Shown: one piece after another, positions 7,713-16,064 of the stretch
Position numbering within the stretch: the first letter of the stretch is position 1
How the letters are laid out: each line of letters begins with the position of its first letter
NCBI GenBank assembly: GCA_022821145.1
Contig: JAJEEE010000085.1
Location: forward strand, 1-56,795
DNA length: 56,795 nucleotides
Direction: 5' to 3'
From: Acidobacteriota bacterium
GTDB taxonomy: Bacteria; Acidobacteriota; Terriglobia; 20CM-2-55-15
Made by a program: the position numbers and the translations under genes
Notes under the pieces: model-generated
Told to the model about the DNA's origin: nothing
The model's input: only the letters and a program-made list of their open reading frames with translations
Databases searched by the model: none

Positions 7713-8233
7713 TACCAATCCATCCGTTGGCGCAGGGCGGTGATCTGAGCGACATGGTGCCGTCCGTGCCACGCAACTCTGGCGGAGCACTCGTCCAGCG
7801 TGACCGCGCCATACTCGGGATGGCGGAATGTGCGTCGCCAATCGTCAGCGGTCAGGCGGCGCAGGAGCGTTGACCATCGGCGATGCAACGCGTCGAGCAG
7901 TGCGATTGACACTTCGACGGGACCCGTTCGCGCGTCGGGAAGCTCGGCCCAGGCCGTCTCGTCGAACGATCGGATCGTCGGATCGTCCTCGGTCAACGCG
8001 AGCCGGAATCGCGTGTAACTGTTCAAGTGACTGTCCGGAAGATGGTGCACGACCTGGCGCACGGTCCACCCGTCGGGCCGGTACGACGTATCGAGCTGTT
8101 CCCCGGACAAACCTTCGACGGCCGCCTGCAGGCGCACCGACGCCGACTCGATTTGGCGGACGCATTCCAGCCGCCCGTCCTCGGACAGCGTTCGGGTGAA
8201 TTCGAATCGGCCGAGCGGATAGCGGAGATCCAT
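7712..8233 (-). CDS. YfiT/DinB family putative metal-dependent hydrolase (bacillithiol transferase-like)
   Basis: A 173-residue four-helix-bundle enzyme of the DinB superfamily, YfiT/BstA branch. Motifs are the N-terminal LRYPLGRFEF, GEQLDTSYRPDGWTVRQVVHHL (first His ligand), DSHLNSYTRFRLALTEDDPT, and WHGRHHVAQITALRQ (the other His ligands). The three histidines in the expected positions imply a bound divalent metal. Relatives transfer thiol cofactors to electrophiles or hydrolyse amides; the exact substrate is unknown. Length fits the family. It is a single gene with repeat A at its 3' end. The ATG start at 8233 gives the canonical N-terminus. Confidence 0.9.
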   Translation of the reverse strand: MDLRYPLGRFEFTRTLSEDGRLECVRQIESASVRLQAAVEGLSGEQLDTSYRPDGWTVRQVVHHLPDSHLNSYTRFRLALTEDDPTIRSFDETAWAELPDARTGPVEVSIALLDALHRRWSTLLRRLTADDWRRTFRHPEYGAVTLDECSARVAWHGRHHVAQITALRQRMDW

Positions 8234-8404
8234 TTTGTCGATCCCATGGTGAATGCGCGACGTAAGTGATCGCGGCGGAGGTCATCGGTTCGGATGTGAC
8301 CGCGTATCGATCCCGCCAGATCCTGCCAAGACGGTGCGCGCCGATACCGGGGGGAGCAGCGCAAACGAACAACCCGACCGGACAGCCCCAACGTACAACC
8401 CACG

Positions 8405-8512
8405 GTCCATGGCAGCCGTGGTGTTCCCCACCGCGGCTGCACAACGCGTCCATGGCTCCGCCATGGCCGCGGCGGCAGCCGCCGCCTCAGTCCAGGAAAA
8501 CAACCTCCTCAA
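8405..8512 (-). repeat. Dispersed intergenic element C, copy 3
   Basis: On the minus strand the element contains RSVRVEEVVFLD-stop (an ATG 15 codons before the stop is in frame), followed by GC-rich inverted repeats including CCATGGC...GCCATGG and a CAGCCGCGGTG...CACCACGGCTG pair. It lies in the 384-bp gap between 8233 and 8618, downstream of the small membrane protein gene; I see no protein gene in the rest of this gap. Confidence 0.7.
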
Positions 8513-8617
8513 CCCGGACCGACCGAACCAACATCACAATGGTATCGGCGGTGTTGCCCGCCCAGGACCGACCCGCGCCCACCCATGGCAAATCCGGTCA
8601 CGGCGCGTCACCCCCGG

Positions 8618-8962
8618 TCAATCATCCCCGGCCTCGCTCGAGCGTATCGCGCGCCGAACCCTGTCGATCAGCCCCCCGGATTCGTCGAACCGCTTGCGAA
8701 CGTCCTGGGCGGTCATCGGTGGATCCTGCCCCGCATCGACGATCCTGGACTTCCGCTCACGGTCGATCAACCAGCCGACCATCCCAGCCGCGAAAACTAT
8801 CGCAGTCTGTACGCCGATCCCGAGCTCGTCCAGACCCAGGTACTCGCCGAGCCACATCCACGCCAGCCCCACCCCCATACCGGAAACGGCCCCCGTCAGC
8901 CACGCGCCGCCCGGCTTGGAGGCGCCCTCGCGTTCGTCCCGATCCACTCCTGGATGTTTCAT
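8618..8962 (-). CDS. Small membrane protein of unknown function
   Basis: A 114-residue protein not assigned to a family. A charged N-terminus (MKHPGVDRDEREGASKP) is followed by two hydrophobic segments (about residues 20-40 and 50-66, ending GMVGWLIDRERK) and a charged soluble tail. The layout resembles small two-helix proteins such as AtpZ, but no diagnostic motif is present and there is no ATP synthase gene nearby. The ATG at 8962 is the only plausible start. The gene stands alone among repeats, and its product is likely in the inner membrane. Confidence 0.6.
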   Translation of the reverse strand: MKHPGVDRDEREGASKPGGAWLTGAVSGMGVGLAWMWLGEYLGLDELGIGVQTAIVFAAGMVGWLIDRERKSRIVDAGQDPPMTAQDVRKRFDESGGLIDRVRRAIRSSEAGDD

Positions 8963-9341
8963 GACCGTGATACGGCTTCTGCGCGGCCCTCACGGGCTGT
9001 TCGCAGAAACCCGCCCAGCCTGTCTCGATCTCATGATATGGAATCCGGTCGACCGGCGGCAACCAGAGCGGCCGCCGTCGAGGTTGTCGAGGCGGCGCCG
9101 GCGCACGCGGTCCGGAACCTGCATCCCGGCGGGCCACGCGGCCCGGCGCATGCGGACGACACGGTCCGCTCTGAGACCTGCGGTCTGACGATACGAGGGA
9201 ACAAGCCGCGTTAGCGAAGCCCGCGACGGGCGCCGCGAGCATGTGGTGGAGCAGCGTCCCAGCCGATGGTGTACGAAGCGCCGGGGACGAGCGCGAAGGC
9301 GTAGCCCGATCCGTCTTCGTCCGGTTACACCCGGCGATCGA
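8963..9341. other. Gap with no supported gene
   Basis: Open frames here are short, Arg/Pro-rich and not conserved in character. One minus frame reads GYAFALVPGASYTIGWDAAP, which might be a decayed coding remnant, but nothing supports a gene. Confidence 0.4.
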
Positions 9342-9755
9342 TCAGCGGGCGAGCCAACCCACAAGCGCCCCGATGGCCGCTCCCGGAAAAGCAGCCCTCG
9401 CGCCTGTAGGAGCACACCTCGTATCTATAGCCGCTCCGATGACGCAGCCGGTGGAAAACCCGGCGACCGCTCCGATAAACACTCCCTTGGTCACCGGACC
9501 CATTCCAGCATTCGTCGGTGGGGGCGGGGACTGACGCTGGCCATCCGCGGTTTCCCGGTTCCGGCCGTCTACTTGCTCGGCCTGTTCCTCCTGGTCGTGG
9601 AAACGGGCCGACGACGGCCGCAGGTGTTCATAGGCGAACGCCATCTCGGCCGCCGTGGGTAGTTCGTCGAAGGTCGGGGGCTCAGCCGCGGCCGCCGTTG
9701 CGGCCGCCACCGTGCAGCCGAGCGTGACCGCGGCACACGATCTCGTCCAGTGCAT
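9342..9755 (-). CDS. Exported protein with glycine-rich hydrophobic tail
   Basis: A 137-residue protein starting at ATG 9755. The N-terminus is a signal peptide (MHWTRSCAAVTLGCTVAAAT, cleaved near AAAAEPP). A central stretch is polar and charged, and the C-terminal 50 residues are Gly/Ala-rich with GVFIGAVAGFSTGCVIGAAI and GAAIGALVGWLAR, resembling glycine-zipper segments that insert in membranes. A role in the envelope is likely; no enzymatic motif is seen. The preceding in-frame GTG is also possible but leaves no better signal. Confidence 0.6.
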   Translation of the reverse strand: MHWTRSCAAVTLGCTVAAATAAAAEPPTFDELPTAAEMAFAYEHLRPSSARFHDQEEQAEQVDGRNRETADGQRQSPPPPTNAGMGPVTKGVFIGAVAGFSTGCVIGAAIDTRCAPTGARAAFPGAAIGALVGWLAR

Positions 9756-9964
9756 CACGGCGCCTCCACACGCGATCGTATCGCAATCGCCTCAGTCGAT
9801 CCCAGGCTCCACGATGCGCAGTCGCGTGTGCCGGACAACGGCCGTCCCCGATAATGACCCGTTCGTTCCGGCCCTGACCCACGATTGACGAGCGACTGTC
9901 CGACCCGTGACGCCACCGGCAAGCAAGTCGACGCCCGATCCGTTTCCCTGGCCAGGCTCCACGA

Positions 9965-10510
9965 TCAGTTCGTCGCGCCGGCCACCTCCGCCTCGTAGAT
10001 CAACTCGCGATTTTCGTTCAGAGCACCGACCCCGGCGCCGATACCGGCCCAGAATCCCCAGTACGTCAGTACATTGCCCGGGGTAGCCTCCAACTGCGGA
10101 TCGCTTCCCCTGAATTGAAAGGACCCGAGGAGCAAGGCGATAGCCGATCCGATCCAGAAGCCTCTCCAGATGTGGCTGCCGCGAACCACGGAAACGCGCA
10201 GGATGTCCGCTCGGGAAACGCCGTGATCGTCTCCGTCCCGTTCAAGAATCAGTGTTCGCGCATCAGCGAAACGGAACCGGCCACGCATCTCATCCCCGCT
10301 CAACAATTCCACGCGGACGGCCGAGTCCACGGGGACGGCCAAGACCACGTCCCACGACGGAACGACTTCCTCATCCGACGGGGTTGTCTGGAAGCGCGCG
10401 TGGTACGGGCTCCGCAACCCGGCGCAGCCGGTGAGGAACGTGTTGCCGATCAGCGTCGTCAGGACCAGCAGGCAACCGAGTCGGACCGAAGGCCCGCTAC
10501 AACCCGACAT
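9965..10510 (-). CDS. Putative lipoprotein of unknown function
   Basis: A 181-residue protein with a lipoprotein signal peptide: basic N-terminus, hydrophobic core and lipobox LTGC (Cys about residue 29). Residues 60-100 form a predicted small beta domain (VRVELLSGDEMRGRFRF, then LILERDGD), reminiscent of an SH3-like or LSm-like barrel. Two hydrophobic segments follow (HIWRGFWIGSAIALLLGSF and NVLTYWGFWAGIGAGVGAL). Function unknown. The ATG at 10510 has AGGAGG just upstream, and element B (promoter and leader) lies directly 5', shared with the gene at 7270. Confidence 0.7.
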   Translation of the reverse strand: MSGCSGPSVRLGCLLVLTTLIGNTFLTGCAGLRSPYHARFQTTPSDEEVVPSWDVVLAVPVDSAVRVELLSGDEMRGRFRFADARTLILERDGDDHGVSRADILRVSVVRGSHIWRGFWIGSAIALLLGSFQFRGSDPQLEATPGNVLTYWGFWAGIGAGVGALNENRELIYEAEVAGATN

Positions 10511-10542
10511 AGCGATTCCTCCTCGTCACGTCAGCGCCACCG

Positions 10543-10738
10543 GCCAGCGCCGACGGGTTCCGGCCGCACGATCCGGCGGCGGCACGAAGACGATCGGCCG
10601 CGCTGCAACGCGGCGACACGATCGTGCAAAGTATACCAACTGGGGGCCGGTCTCCGGCGCGCACGGTGAAGAGGGCGGTGTCGTAGTCGATACCCCTTTC
10701 GTCCAGAAGACGGACGCCTACGCCGGTTGACAACCGCG
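10543..10738 (-). promoter_or_regulatory. Element B, copy 2: shared promoter and 5' leader
   Basis: Near-identical to 7299-7497. Minus-strand TTGGTATACTTTGCACGATC is shared almost exactly, followed by a conserved leader segment (GATCGTCTTCGTGC) and then the lipoprotein ATG at 10510. Conservation is stronger around the -10 and leader than in the flanks. Confidence 0.55.
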
Positions 10739-11380
10739 TAGTCCCGAGCGGGGGACGACGGTGCGGAGCCGTGAATTTCCGACGCGCCCACCGGTCCGAC
10801 GGTCACCATACAAGCCAAGACCGGGTTCACGTTCTCGATCCGGCATCTTGAACGGACGGTCGTACGGGGCAACGGCGCAACACTGGGAACGTCGCCCAGA
10901 GGCGCGGACGGATTTCCACCGCGGCAGGCGGAATGACGGCATGAAGCGGCTCAACTACGACGAGCCCTCGCGCGATCGTGGACAGCAAGAAAACGTTCGG
11001 CGACCATACTGGGGGACATCGGGGCGCCCGAATCTCGGAAGGCGACTCCGAACGCGTTCCCGGAGATGACGATGGGCCACGCCGGGCGCCCCGGTCAGGC
11101 CCACGTGCGAACGCGCCTGACAGCGATTCTGGTGTATGCGGACGAAGCGGACAAGCCATGTGTCGACGAGGCGGCCGCCACGCGCGTTGGCCGCGGGCGG
11201 GACACCGTCCGCACGGGACGCCCCGGCATGTTAAGGTTGTCGCCGGCATCGGTCGCGATACCGGGAACCTCGTCTTCGCGGGAGACGACTTGCGCACACC
11301 CTCGGTAAACGGCGGCGCCGCCGCGGCCGAAGCAGCGGCCGGCCGGCCGGCTGTCACGGGCTCCGAGATTCGACGTCCGA
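10739..11380. other. 640-bp gap with no supported gene
   Basis: Only short or Arg-rich open frames are present on both strands. No RNA gene, repeat or promoter could be supported, apart from the undefined upstream region of the oxygenase gene at 11381. Confidence 0.4.
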
Positions 11381-12557
11381 ATGAAGATTCCGTCCAGCTT
11401 CATCCCCGGGTATGAGGCGGCGCGTTCCGTCGATGCCCGGTTTGCGGACGAATACATCCGCCATACCGCGCTCGGAGATCCCTTGGCGGATCGGGTGGTC
11501 GAGGACCTGGCGGCGAACCATGCTCCGGACGAAGTCCATTCGCTCATAGCCGCCGCGCTGGGTGACCCTTCCCGGTTGCCCGACCATCTTCCCGACTCGA
11601 TCAAGACTCTCGTGAAGGAAGTGTCCGTCGTTCCGGACTGGTTCGATCCGGAACTCGCCCAGGCGGCCACGCGCGCCTTCATCCGTAATTCCAACATCAT
11701 TCCGGCCGCGCTGGCCGGCGCCGCGATCGTGGAGGGCTTCTCGACGCTGATCAGCAAGTCCTTCCGGATTCGGGGCCGCATCACCGACAACGGCGTTCGC
11801 CGCCTCCGTCAGAACCTGCTGCACCTGACCGAGCAGTTCCTTCCCGGAGGGATGGTCCCCCCCCGGCGACGGATGGAGATTGACTCTTCGAATCCGGCTG
11901 GTGCACGCCCAGTCCCGAATGTTGATCAAGGCTTCGGACGAATGGGACATGGCGGAGCACGGCATGCCGATCAGCGCCGCCCACGTCATGCTCGCTTCCA
12001 CGACGTTCTCGGCCCGCCTTCTCCGCCATGCCACGCGCCTCGGCGCCAGGTTCAACGACCGGGAGCGGGAGGGCTACGTCCATGTGTGGAGGTACACGGC
12101 CTGGGTCATGGGCGTCCCGCAGGCGATTCTCTTCGAGGACCACGAGGCGGCGCGCCGCAGTTTCGAGATCGGAATGTTGTGCGAGCCCGCGCCGGACGAC
12201 GACGCGATCATCATGGCCAACAGCGTCGTCAACAGTGCTCCGCTACTGCTGGGTGTCAAGACTATGAAGGAGCGCCGGGCGTTCGCCACCTTCATATACC
12301 AGGTGTGCCGGGAACTGATCGGCGACGACTTGGCGGATCGATTACGGTTCCCCCCGTCCCGGAGGTTCCCACAGGTTCCGCTGCTGTGGTTGAAGCATCG
12401 GACGAGAAGCACGGCCTTGAAGTGGATTCCCGGTTTCCACAGATTCAATCGCGGATACGACTACATCGAGATGCTCAACATCTCGAACGTGGGTGACTTC
12501 GAGCAATCCTACCGTCTGCCCACCACACTCCACGACGAATCATCGCGGGAATGGTAG
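11381..12557 (+). CDS. MpaB-type oxygenase (DUF2236), broken by a frameshift in a C8 tract
   Basis: About 391 residues when reconstructed. The first frame (from ATG 11381) runs to LTEQFLPGGMVPP and the second continues GDGWRLTLRIRLVHAQSR to the stop at 12557. The break is an eight-cytosine run at 11857-11864; seven Cs would restore one frame. Oxygenase-type elements are EGFSTLISKSFRIRG, DEWDMAEHGMPISAAH, YVHVWRYTAWVMGVP and the helical C-terminus. MpaB/latex-clearing relatives bind heme b through conserved histidines; candidates here are the His in EHGMP and VHVW. The substrate is unknown. The homopolymer could be a sequencing error, a recent null mutation or a phase-variation tract. There is no clear ribosome-binding site at 11381. 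Confidence 0.75.
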
Positions 12558-12637
12558 ACGCCCCGGGACGGGTCGCGACCACGGACATGGGCGGATCGGG
12601 TATGCGCGGTGGACGCCGGGACGACGAACGGCGCCCC

Positions 12638-13723
12638 CTACCGAAACGCCGCCGCCGCCTTCCGCTCCTGCTCCTCGACGATCTCCGGCCCGAACAGATC
12701 CTCGAAGAAACCTTCCTCCACCAGCCGGTCGATCGTCGAGTTGTCGATCACCGTCGAGAAGTCGAACGTCTCGAGTTGCGGATTGCCGTCGCGGTCGGCC
12801 TGCGCCAGGATCGCCGTGACGGCGCTCTCCATGACGTAGGGGACCCGTTCCCACAGGTTCGACGCGTAGTAGTTGTCGTAGATGCGCTCGATGTCGGCCC
12901 GGCTTTGCTCCGGGTCGTAGGCCAGGTACGCGTCGACGGCGAAATCCTTGTCGGCGTAGAAACGCTGGATGGCCTCGGCGTGCGCCTTGATCAGTTGTTC
13001 GGAAAGCTCCGGGTTCGCGTCGATCTCGCGCCCCGCCACCAGGTACACCTTCGACGCGTAGATGTCGTCGTACTCGGCCAGGTCCGCGAGCTTCACGAAA
13101 CCCTGGTCCTCGAGCGTGAAGTAGGTGGGCGCCGTCAGCAGCGTGACGTCGACGCGCCCCCCGGCCAGCGCGGCCGCGCGGCCCGCCGCGCCCGTCCCGA
13201 CCGGCGTCCACTCCACGTCGCGCGCCGTCACCCCGAACCGGGAGAGCAGCGCGACCGAGTAGTTGTAGGGCGCGTCGCCGATGGTGCTGATGGCGAAGCG
13301 CCGCCCGGCCACGTCCTCCACCCGCGTCAGCTCGGGCGAGGCCATCAGCGCGAACGTGCCCTTGTTCAACGCGCCGCCGATCATCCGCATCGACCCGTCG
13401 CGCGAGCTGGCGATCAGCGCCTGCTCCAGCGAGTAGTCGGCCATGTGACCGTCGCCGCTGGTGAGCATGGCGATGCCGGTGGGATGCGTGCCGAAGCGCA
13501 GGTCCACGTCCAGGCCGTACTTCTCGTAGAAGCCGCCTTCCTTGGCCATGAACAGGTGCCACGACCCGCCGCTGAGCGTCGGGTAGTTGACGACGATCGG
13601 ACGGAGGCCGGATTCACCGGCGCCTTCGGGGGCGTCGGACGCCCCGCAGGCGGCCAGGGCCGCGGCGAGCCCGAAGCCAAGGAGGGCGCGGCCGCGCGGG
13701 AAACGACGGATTGCGTGTCTCAT
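12638..13723 (-). CDS. ABC substrate-binding lipoprotein, NMT1/THI5-like
   Basis: A 361-residue periplasmic binding protein anchored as a lipoprotein: a signal with lipobox ALAAC, then the mature IVVNYPTLSGGSWHLFMAKE, which is the opening of SsuA/THI5-type proteins (lobe 1: EGGFYEKYGLDVDLRFG). EDVAGRRFAISTIGD and GRVDVTLLTAP mark the hinge and second lobe. It should deliver ligand to an SsuC-type permease; the only one in the window is at 5175-6023, whose operon lacks a binding protein. It is the last gene of a leftward three-gene operon, 19 bp after the amidohydrolase. The ATG at 13723 has GGGGAGAG upstream. Confidence 0.88.
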   Translation of the reverse strand: MRHAIRRFPRGRALLGFGLAAALAACGASDAPEGAGESGLRPIVVNYPTLSGGSWHLFMAKEGGFYEKYGLDVDLRFGTHPTGIAMLTSGDGHMADYSLEQALIASSRDGSMRMIGGALNKGTFALMASPELTRVEDVAGRRFAISTIGDAPYNYSVALLSRFGVTARDVEWTPVGTGAAGRAAALAGGRVDVTLLTAPTYFTLEDQGFVKLADLAEYDDIYASKVYLVAGREIDANPELSEQLIKAHAEAIQRFYADKDFAVDAYLAYDPEQSRADIERIYDNYYASNLWERVPYVMESAVTAILAQADRDGNPQLETFDFSTVIDNSTIDRLVEEGFFEDLFGPEIVEEQERKAAAAFR

Positions 13724-13742
13724 GGGTCTCTCCCCACGACGA

Positions 13743-14750
13743 TCAGACGTCGTGCAGCTTGAACACCTTCCGGGCGTTGTCCTCGAAGATCATTTTCTTG
13801 TCGTCGGCCGTCAGCCAGTCGAAGCCCTCGATGATCGGGCGGGTGTCGTCGAGCCAGCGCCCGGTGGCCGGGTTCCGGACCGTGCCCACGCCGGGACGCT
13901 CGGTGCCGAACAGGCAGCGGTCCGCGCCCACGGTCTTGAACAGCAGCTCGAGCGCGTCGGCCGAGTAGAGCACCGTGTCGAACCAGAGCCTCCGCATCTT
14001 CTCGAGGAACGACATGCCCCCGCGCCGGAACGCGCCGGCGTCGAAGCGGCCGACGTGGTACGGGATGGCGCCGCCGCCGTGCGAGACGATGATCTTCAGT
14101 GTCGGAAAGTCCTCGAACACCTGCGAGTTGAGCAGCGAGACGACGGCGATGCTCTCCTCGTTGATGAAGTGCAGCGAGTAGCTCAACCGGGAGGAGCGGC
14201 ACCCGGACGAGTGGATCTGGCCCGGCACGTCCAGCTCGACCAGCTTCTCGTACAGCGGATACCAGAACCGGTCGCCCATCGGCGGCGTCTCGTGGCCCCC
14301 GCACTCGCCCGGATCGGGGTTGATCAGGCAACCCACCATCCCCAGGTCCCTGACGCACCGCTCCAGCTCGGGAACGCACGCCACCGGGCTGACGCCCGGG
14401 CTCTGCGGCAGGCCGCAGACGCCGCGGAAGACGTCGGGCATCATCCGGGCCTCGCGCGCGATGACGTTGTTGTTCTCCTCGATCCACCACCGCACGAGCT
14501 TGGGATCCTCGCTGTGCATCATCTGGTAGGGCCGCGGCGAGATCAACTGCATGTCCGTGCCGGCGTCCTTCAACTGCGCCAGGTGGGACCCCGAGTTGAA
14601 GACGGGCTTGTTGAGCGAGGCCCGGACCTCGTCGTCGGACATGCCGGGCGGGCTCCCGCGGCCGTGGCCCCCGCGGTGCGAGAGCAGGCCGGACTTGTAG
14701 ACGTACAACCCGTCGGGCGCGGTCACGTGTGCGTGCGAATCGATTACCAT
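13743..14750 (-). CDS. Amidohydrolase family protein, 4-oxalomesaconate hydratase/ACMSD-like
   Basis: 335 residues, amidohydrolase-2 (ACMSD) superfamily. The first metal-binding motif is at the N-terminus (MVIDSHAHVT, the HxH pair). A long early insertion with YKSGLLSHRGGHGRG resembles 4-oxalomesaconate hydratases (LigJ/GalB). Later blocks are VGCLINPDPGECG, HSSGC, LKIIVSHGGGAIPYHVGR (metal His) and CLFGTERPG (catalytic-type Asp replaced in this block by Glu-Arg). Start ATG 14750 overlaps the preceding stop (ATGGTAA), implying translational coupling; a further in-frame ATG at 14777 is less likely. If it is a hydratase of the gallate/protocatechuate route, its product would be the substrate of RraA-type aldolases like those at 3843-5152. 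That link is an inference. Confidence 0.82.
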   Translation of the reverse strand: MVIDSHAHVTAPDGLYVYKSGLLSHRGGHGRGSPPGMSDDEVRASLNKPVFNSGSHLAQLKDAGTDMQLISPRPYQMMHSEDPKLVRWWIEENNNVIAREARMMPDVFRGVCGLPQSPGVSPVACVPELERCVRDLGMVGCLINPDPGECGGHETPPMGDRFWYPLYEKLVELDVPGQIHSSGCRSSRLSYSLHFINEESIAVVSLLNSQVFEDFPTLKIIVSHGGGAIPYHVGRFDAGAFRRGGMSFLEKMRRLWFDTVLYSADALELLFKTVGADRCLFGTERPGVGTVRNPATGRWLDDTRPIIEGFDWLTADDKKMIFEDNARKVFKLHDV

Positions 14751-15694
14751 GCGCGGTCGGTCTCCGTTGGTTTCCATGCGCCGGACGCGTCCGCCGCGGC
14801 GGACGGCGATGCGTCCGCGTGCACGACGGACTCCTCGTAACACCCCCGGCCGGCGAGTCCGTCCTCGAAGATGTTCCAGGACTCGATCCACCGCTGGGCC
14901 TCGTCGTACATCGCCTTCGTGTAGGGCGAGAAGACGATGCGCTCGCCCGGACCGAACGTCCGGGTGTCCATCGTGTCCCGGAACCGCTTGGGGAACTCGT
15001 TCCGGTAGTAGTGCGTGTATCTCTGGTGATTCAGGTCGATGTCGGCCTGCGCGCGGCCGAGCGCTTGCGAGAACCGGTCCAGGTCCTCCGGTTCCGTGTC
15101 CGCCCGCACCGTGGCCGTGATCATGAAGCTGCAGTCCAGCACCTTGCGGAAGCCGAGCTGCTCGGCCAGGTAGAGCGGCCCGCCGAACAGCGTGGCCACC
15201 TCGACCTCGCCGTCGACGAGCAGCTCGAGGCGCTGGAAGAGCATGCCGCCGAAATGCAGCTTGATCGCGTCGCGGTCCAGGATGGACTCCAACGCCTGGA
15301 TCGTCGCGTAGTGGCTGCCGGACTGGTAGCCGACCGTGATCGGGACGCCGGCCAGGTCTTCCGGCCGGCGAATGCCCGACGCGGGCGCGACGAAGACGCC
15401 GCCCGGCGTGACCGAGTAGCAGTCGGCCCAGAGCCGGCCGTGCCCGGCCGCCGCCGCCATGTTGACCGTCCAGTGACAGGCCGAGCTCACCATCGACGCC
15501 CGCCCGGCCTCGATGGTCTGGTACGCCCCGCGCACCTGGTCGCGGGGCAGCTCCGCCGCCGACTTGACGCTGAGCCGCGACCCGCCCGTCGTGTCGGTGA
15601 ACTCGTAGTCGAGCCCCGCCTCCCGGAAGTAGCCCTTTTCCTCGGCCACCCATTCGTGGAGCCGCATGTGCGGACCGATGATCAGTTTGCCCAT
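14744..15694 (-). CDS. Substrate-binding-protein-like protein without signal peptide
   Basis: 316 residues with the fold signature of NMT1/THI5-type binding proteins (KGYFREAGLDYEFTDTTGG, then IRRPEDLAGVPITVGYQSG, and a hinge at ELLVDGEVEVATLFGGPLY). Unlike the neighbour at 12638 it begins MGKLIIGPHMRLHEW with no signal peptide or lipobox. It may therefore act in the cytosol as an enzyme or sensor; a known precedent is the 4,5-dihydroxyphthalate decarboxylase type, which uses this fold. It is the first gene of the operon and overlaps the amidohydrolase start by 7 nt. An upstream signal could not be found by moving the start. Confidence 0.78.
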   Translation of the reverse strand: MGKLIIGPHMRLHEWVAEEKGYFREAGLDYEFTDTTGGSRLSVKSAAELPRDQVRGAYQTIEAGRASMVSSACHWTVNMAAAAGHGRLWADCYSVTPGGVFVAPASGIRRPEDLAGVPITVGYQSGSHYATIQALESILDRDAIKLHFGGMLFQRLELLVDGEVEVATLFGGPLYLAEQLGFRKVLDCSFMITATVRADTEPEDLDRFSQALGRAQADIDLNHQRYTHYYRNEFPKRFRDTMDTRTFGPGERIVFSPYTKAMYDEAQRWIESWNIFEDGLAGRGCYEESVVHADASPSAAADASGAWKPTETDRAW

Positions 15695-15825
15695 GACCTG
15701 GAACGTCTGGTCGACGTAACGGCGGAATGTTAGCAGTCTGCGAGGGAAGTGTATATGGGGGGAAGCGGTGAGGGTGTTTCCACGCTTTGGGGCGTGGGGT
15801 GAAGAAGTTCTTGAAGAGACGATTT

Positions 15826-15905
15826 ATTGAACGGACGCCTCGGCAATTGCCTTCTCAAGTGCCGAGGCGTCAGTCCAAGAAAATGATCTCTTCGTTCACG
15901 GTGTC
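15826..15905 (-). repeat. Dispersed intergenic element C, copy 4, with terminator-like hairpin
   Basis: Minus-strand reading: TVNEEIIFLD-stop, directly followed by a perfect hairpin CGCCTCGGCA...TGCCGAGGCG (10-bp arms) and then TCCGTTCAATAAATC. This is the cleanest copy: micro-ORF, stop and stem-loop in 80 bp. It lies in the 370-bp divergent gap between the genes starting at 15694 and 16065, not after a gene. Confidence 0.75.
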
Positions 15906-16064
15906 AGCCCCTGGCACGATCTCGGCTTGCTGACGCGGCGGCCGGGAGGCCGCCTTGTCCATCCGCGGCGGGGGACGCCGCGGATACCATGGGGAATGCG
16001 GCGACATTATGCGTATCCCCCGCATCACTCCGCCACTCCGCCACCCTGTGATATGTTCTCGCCC

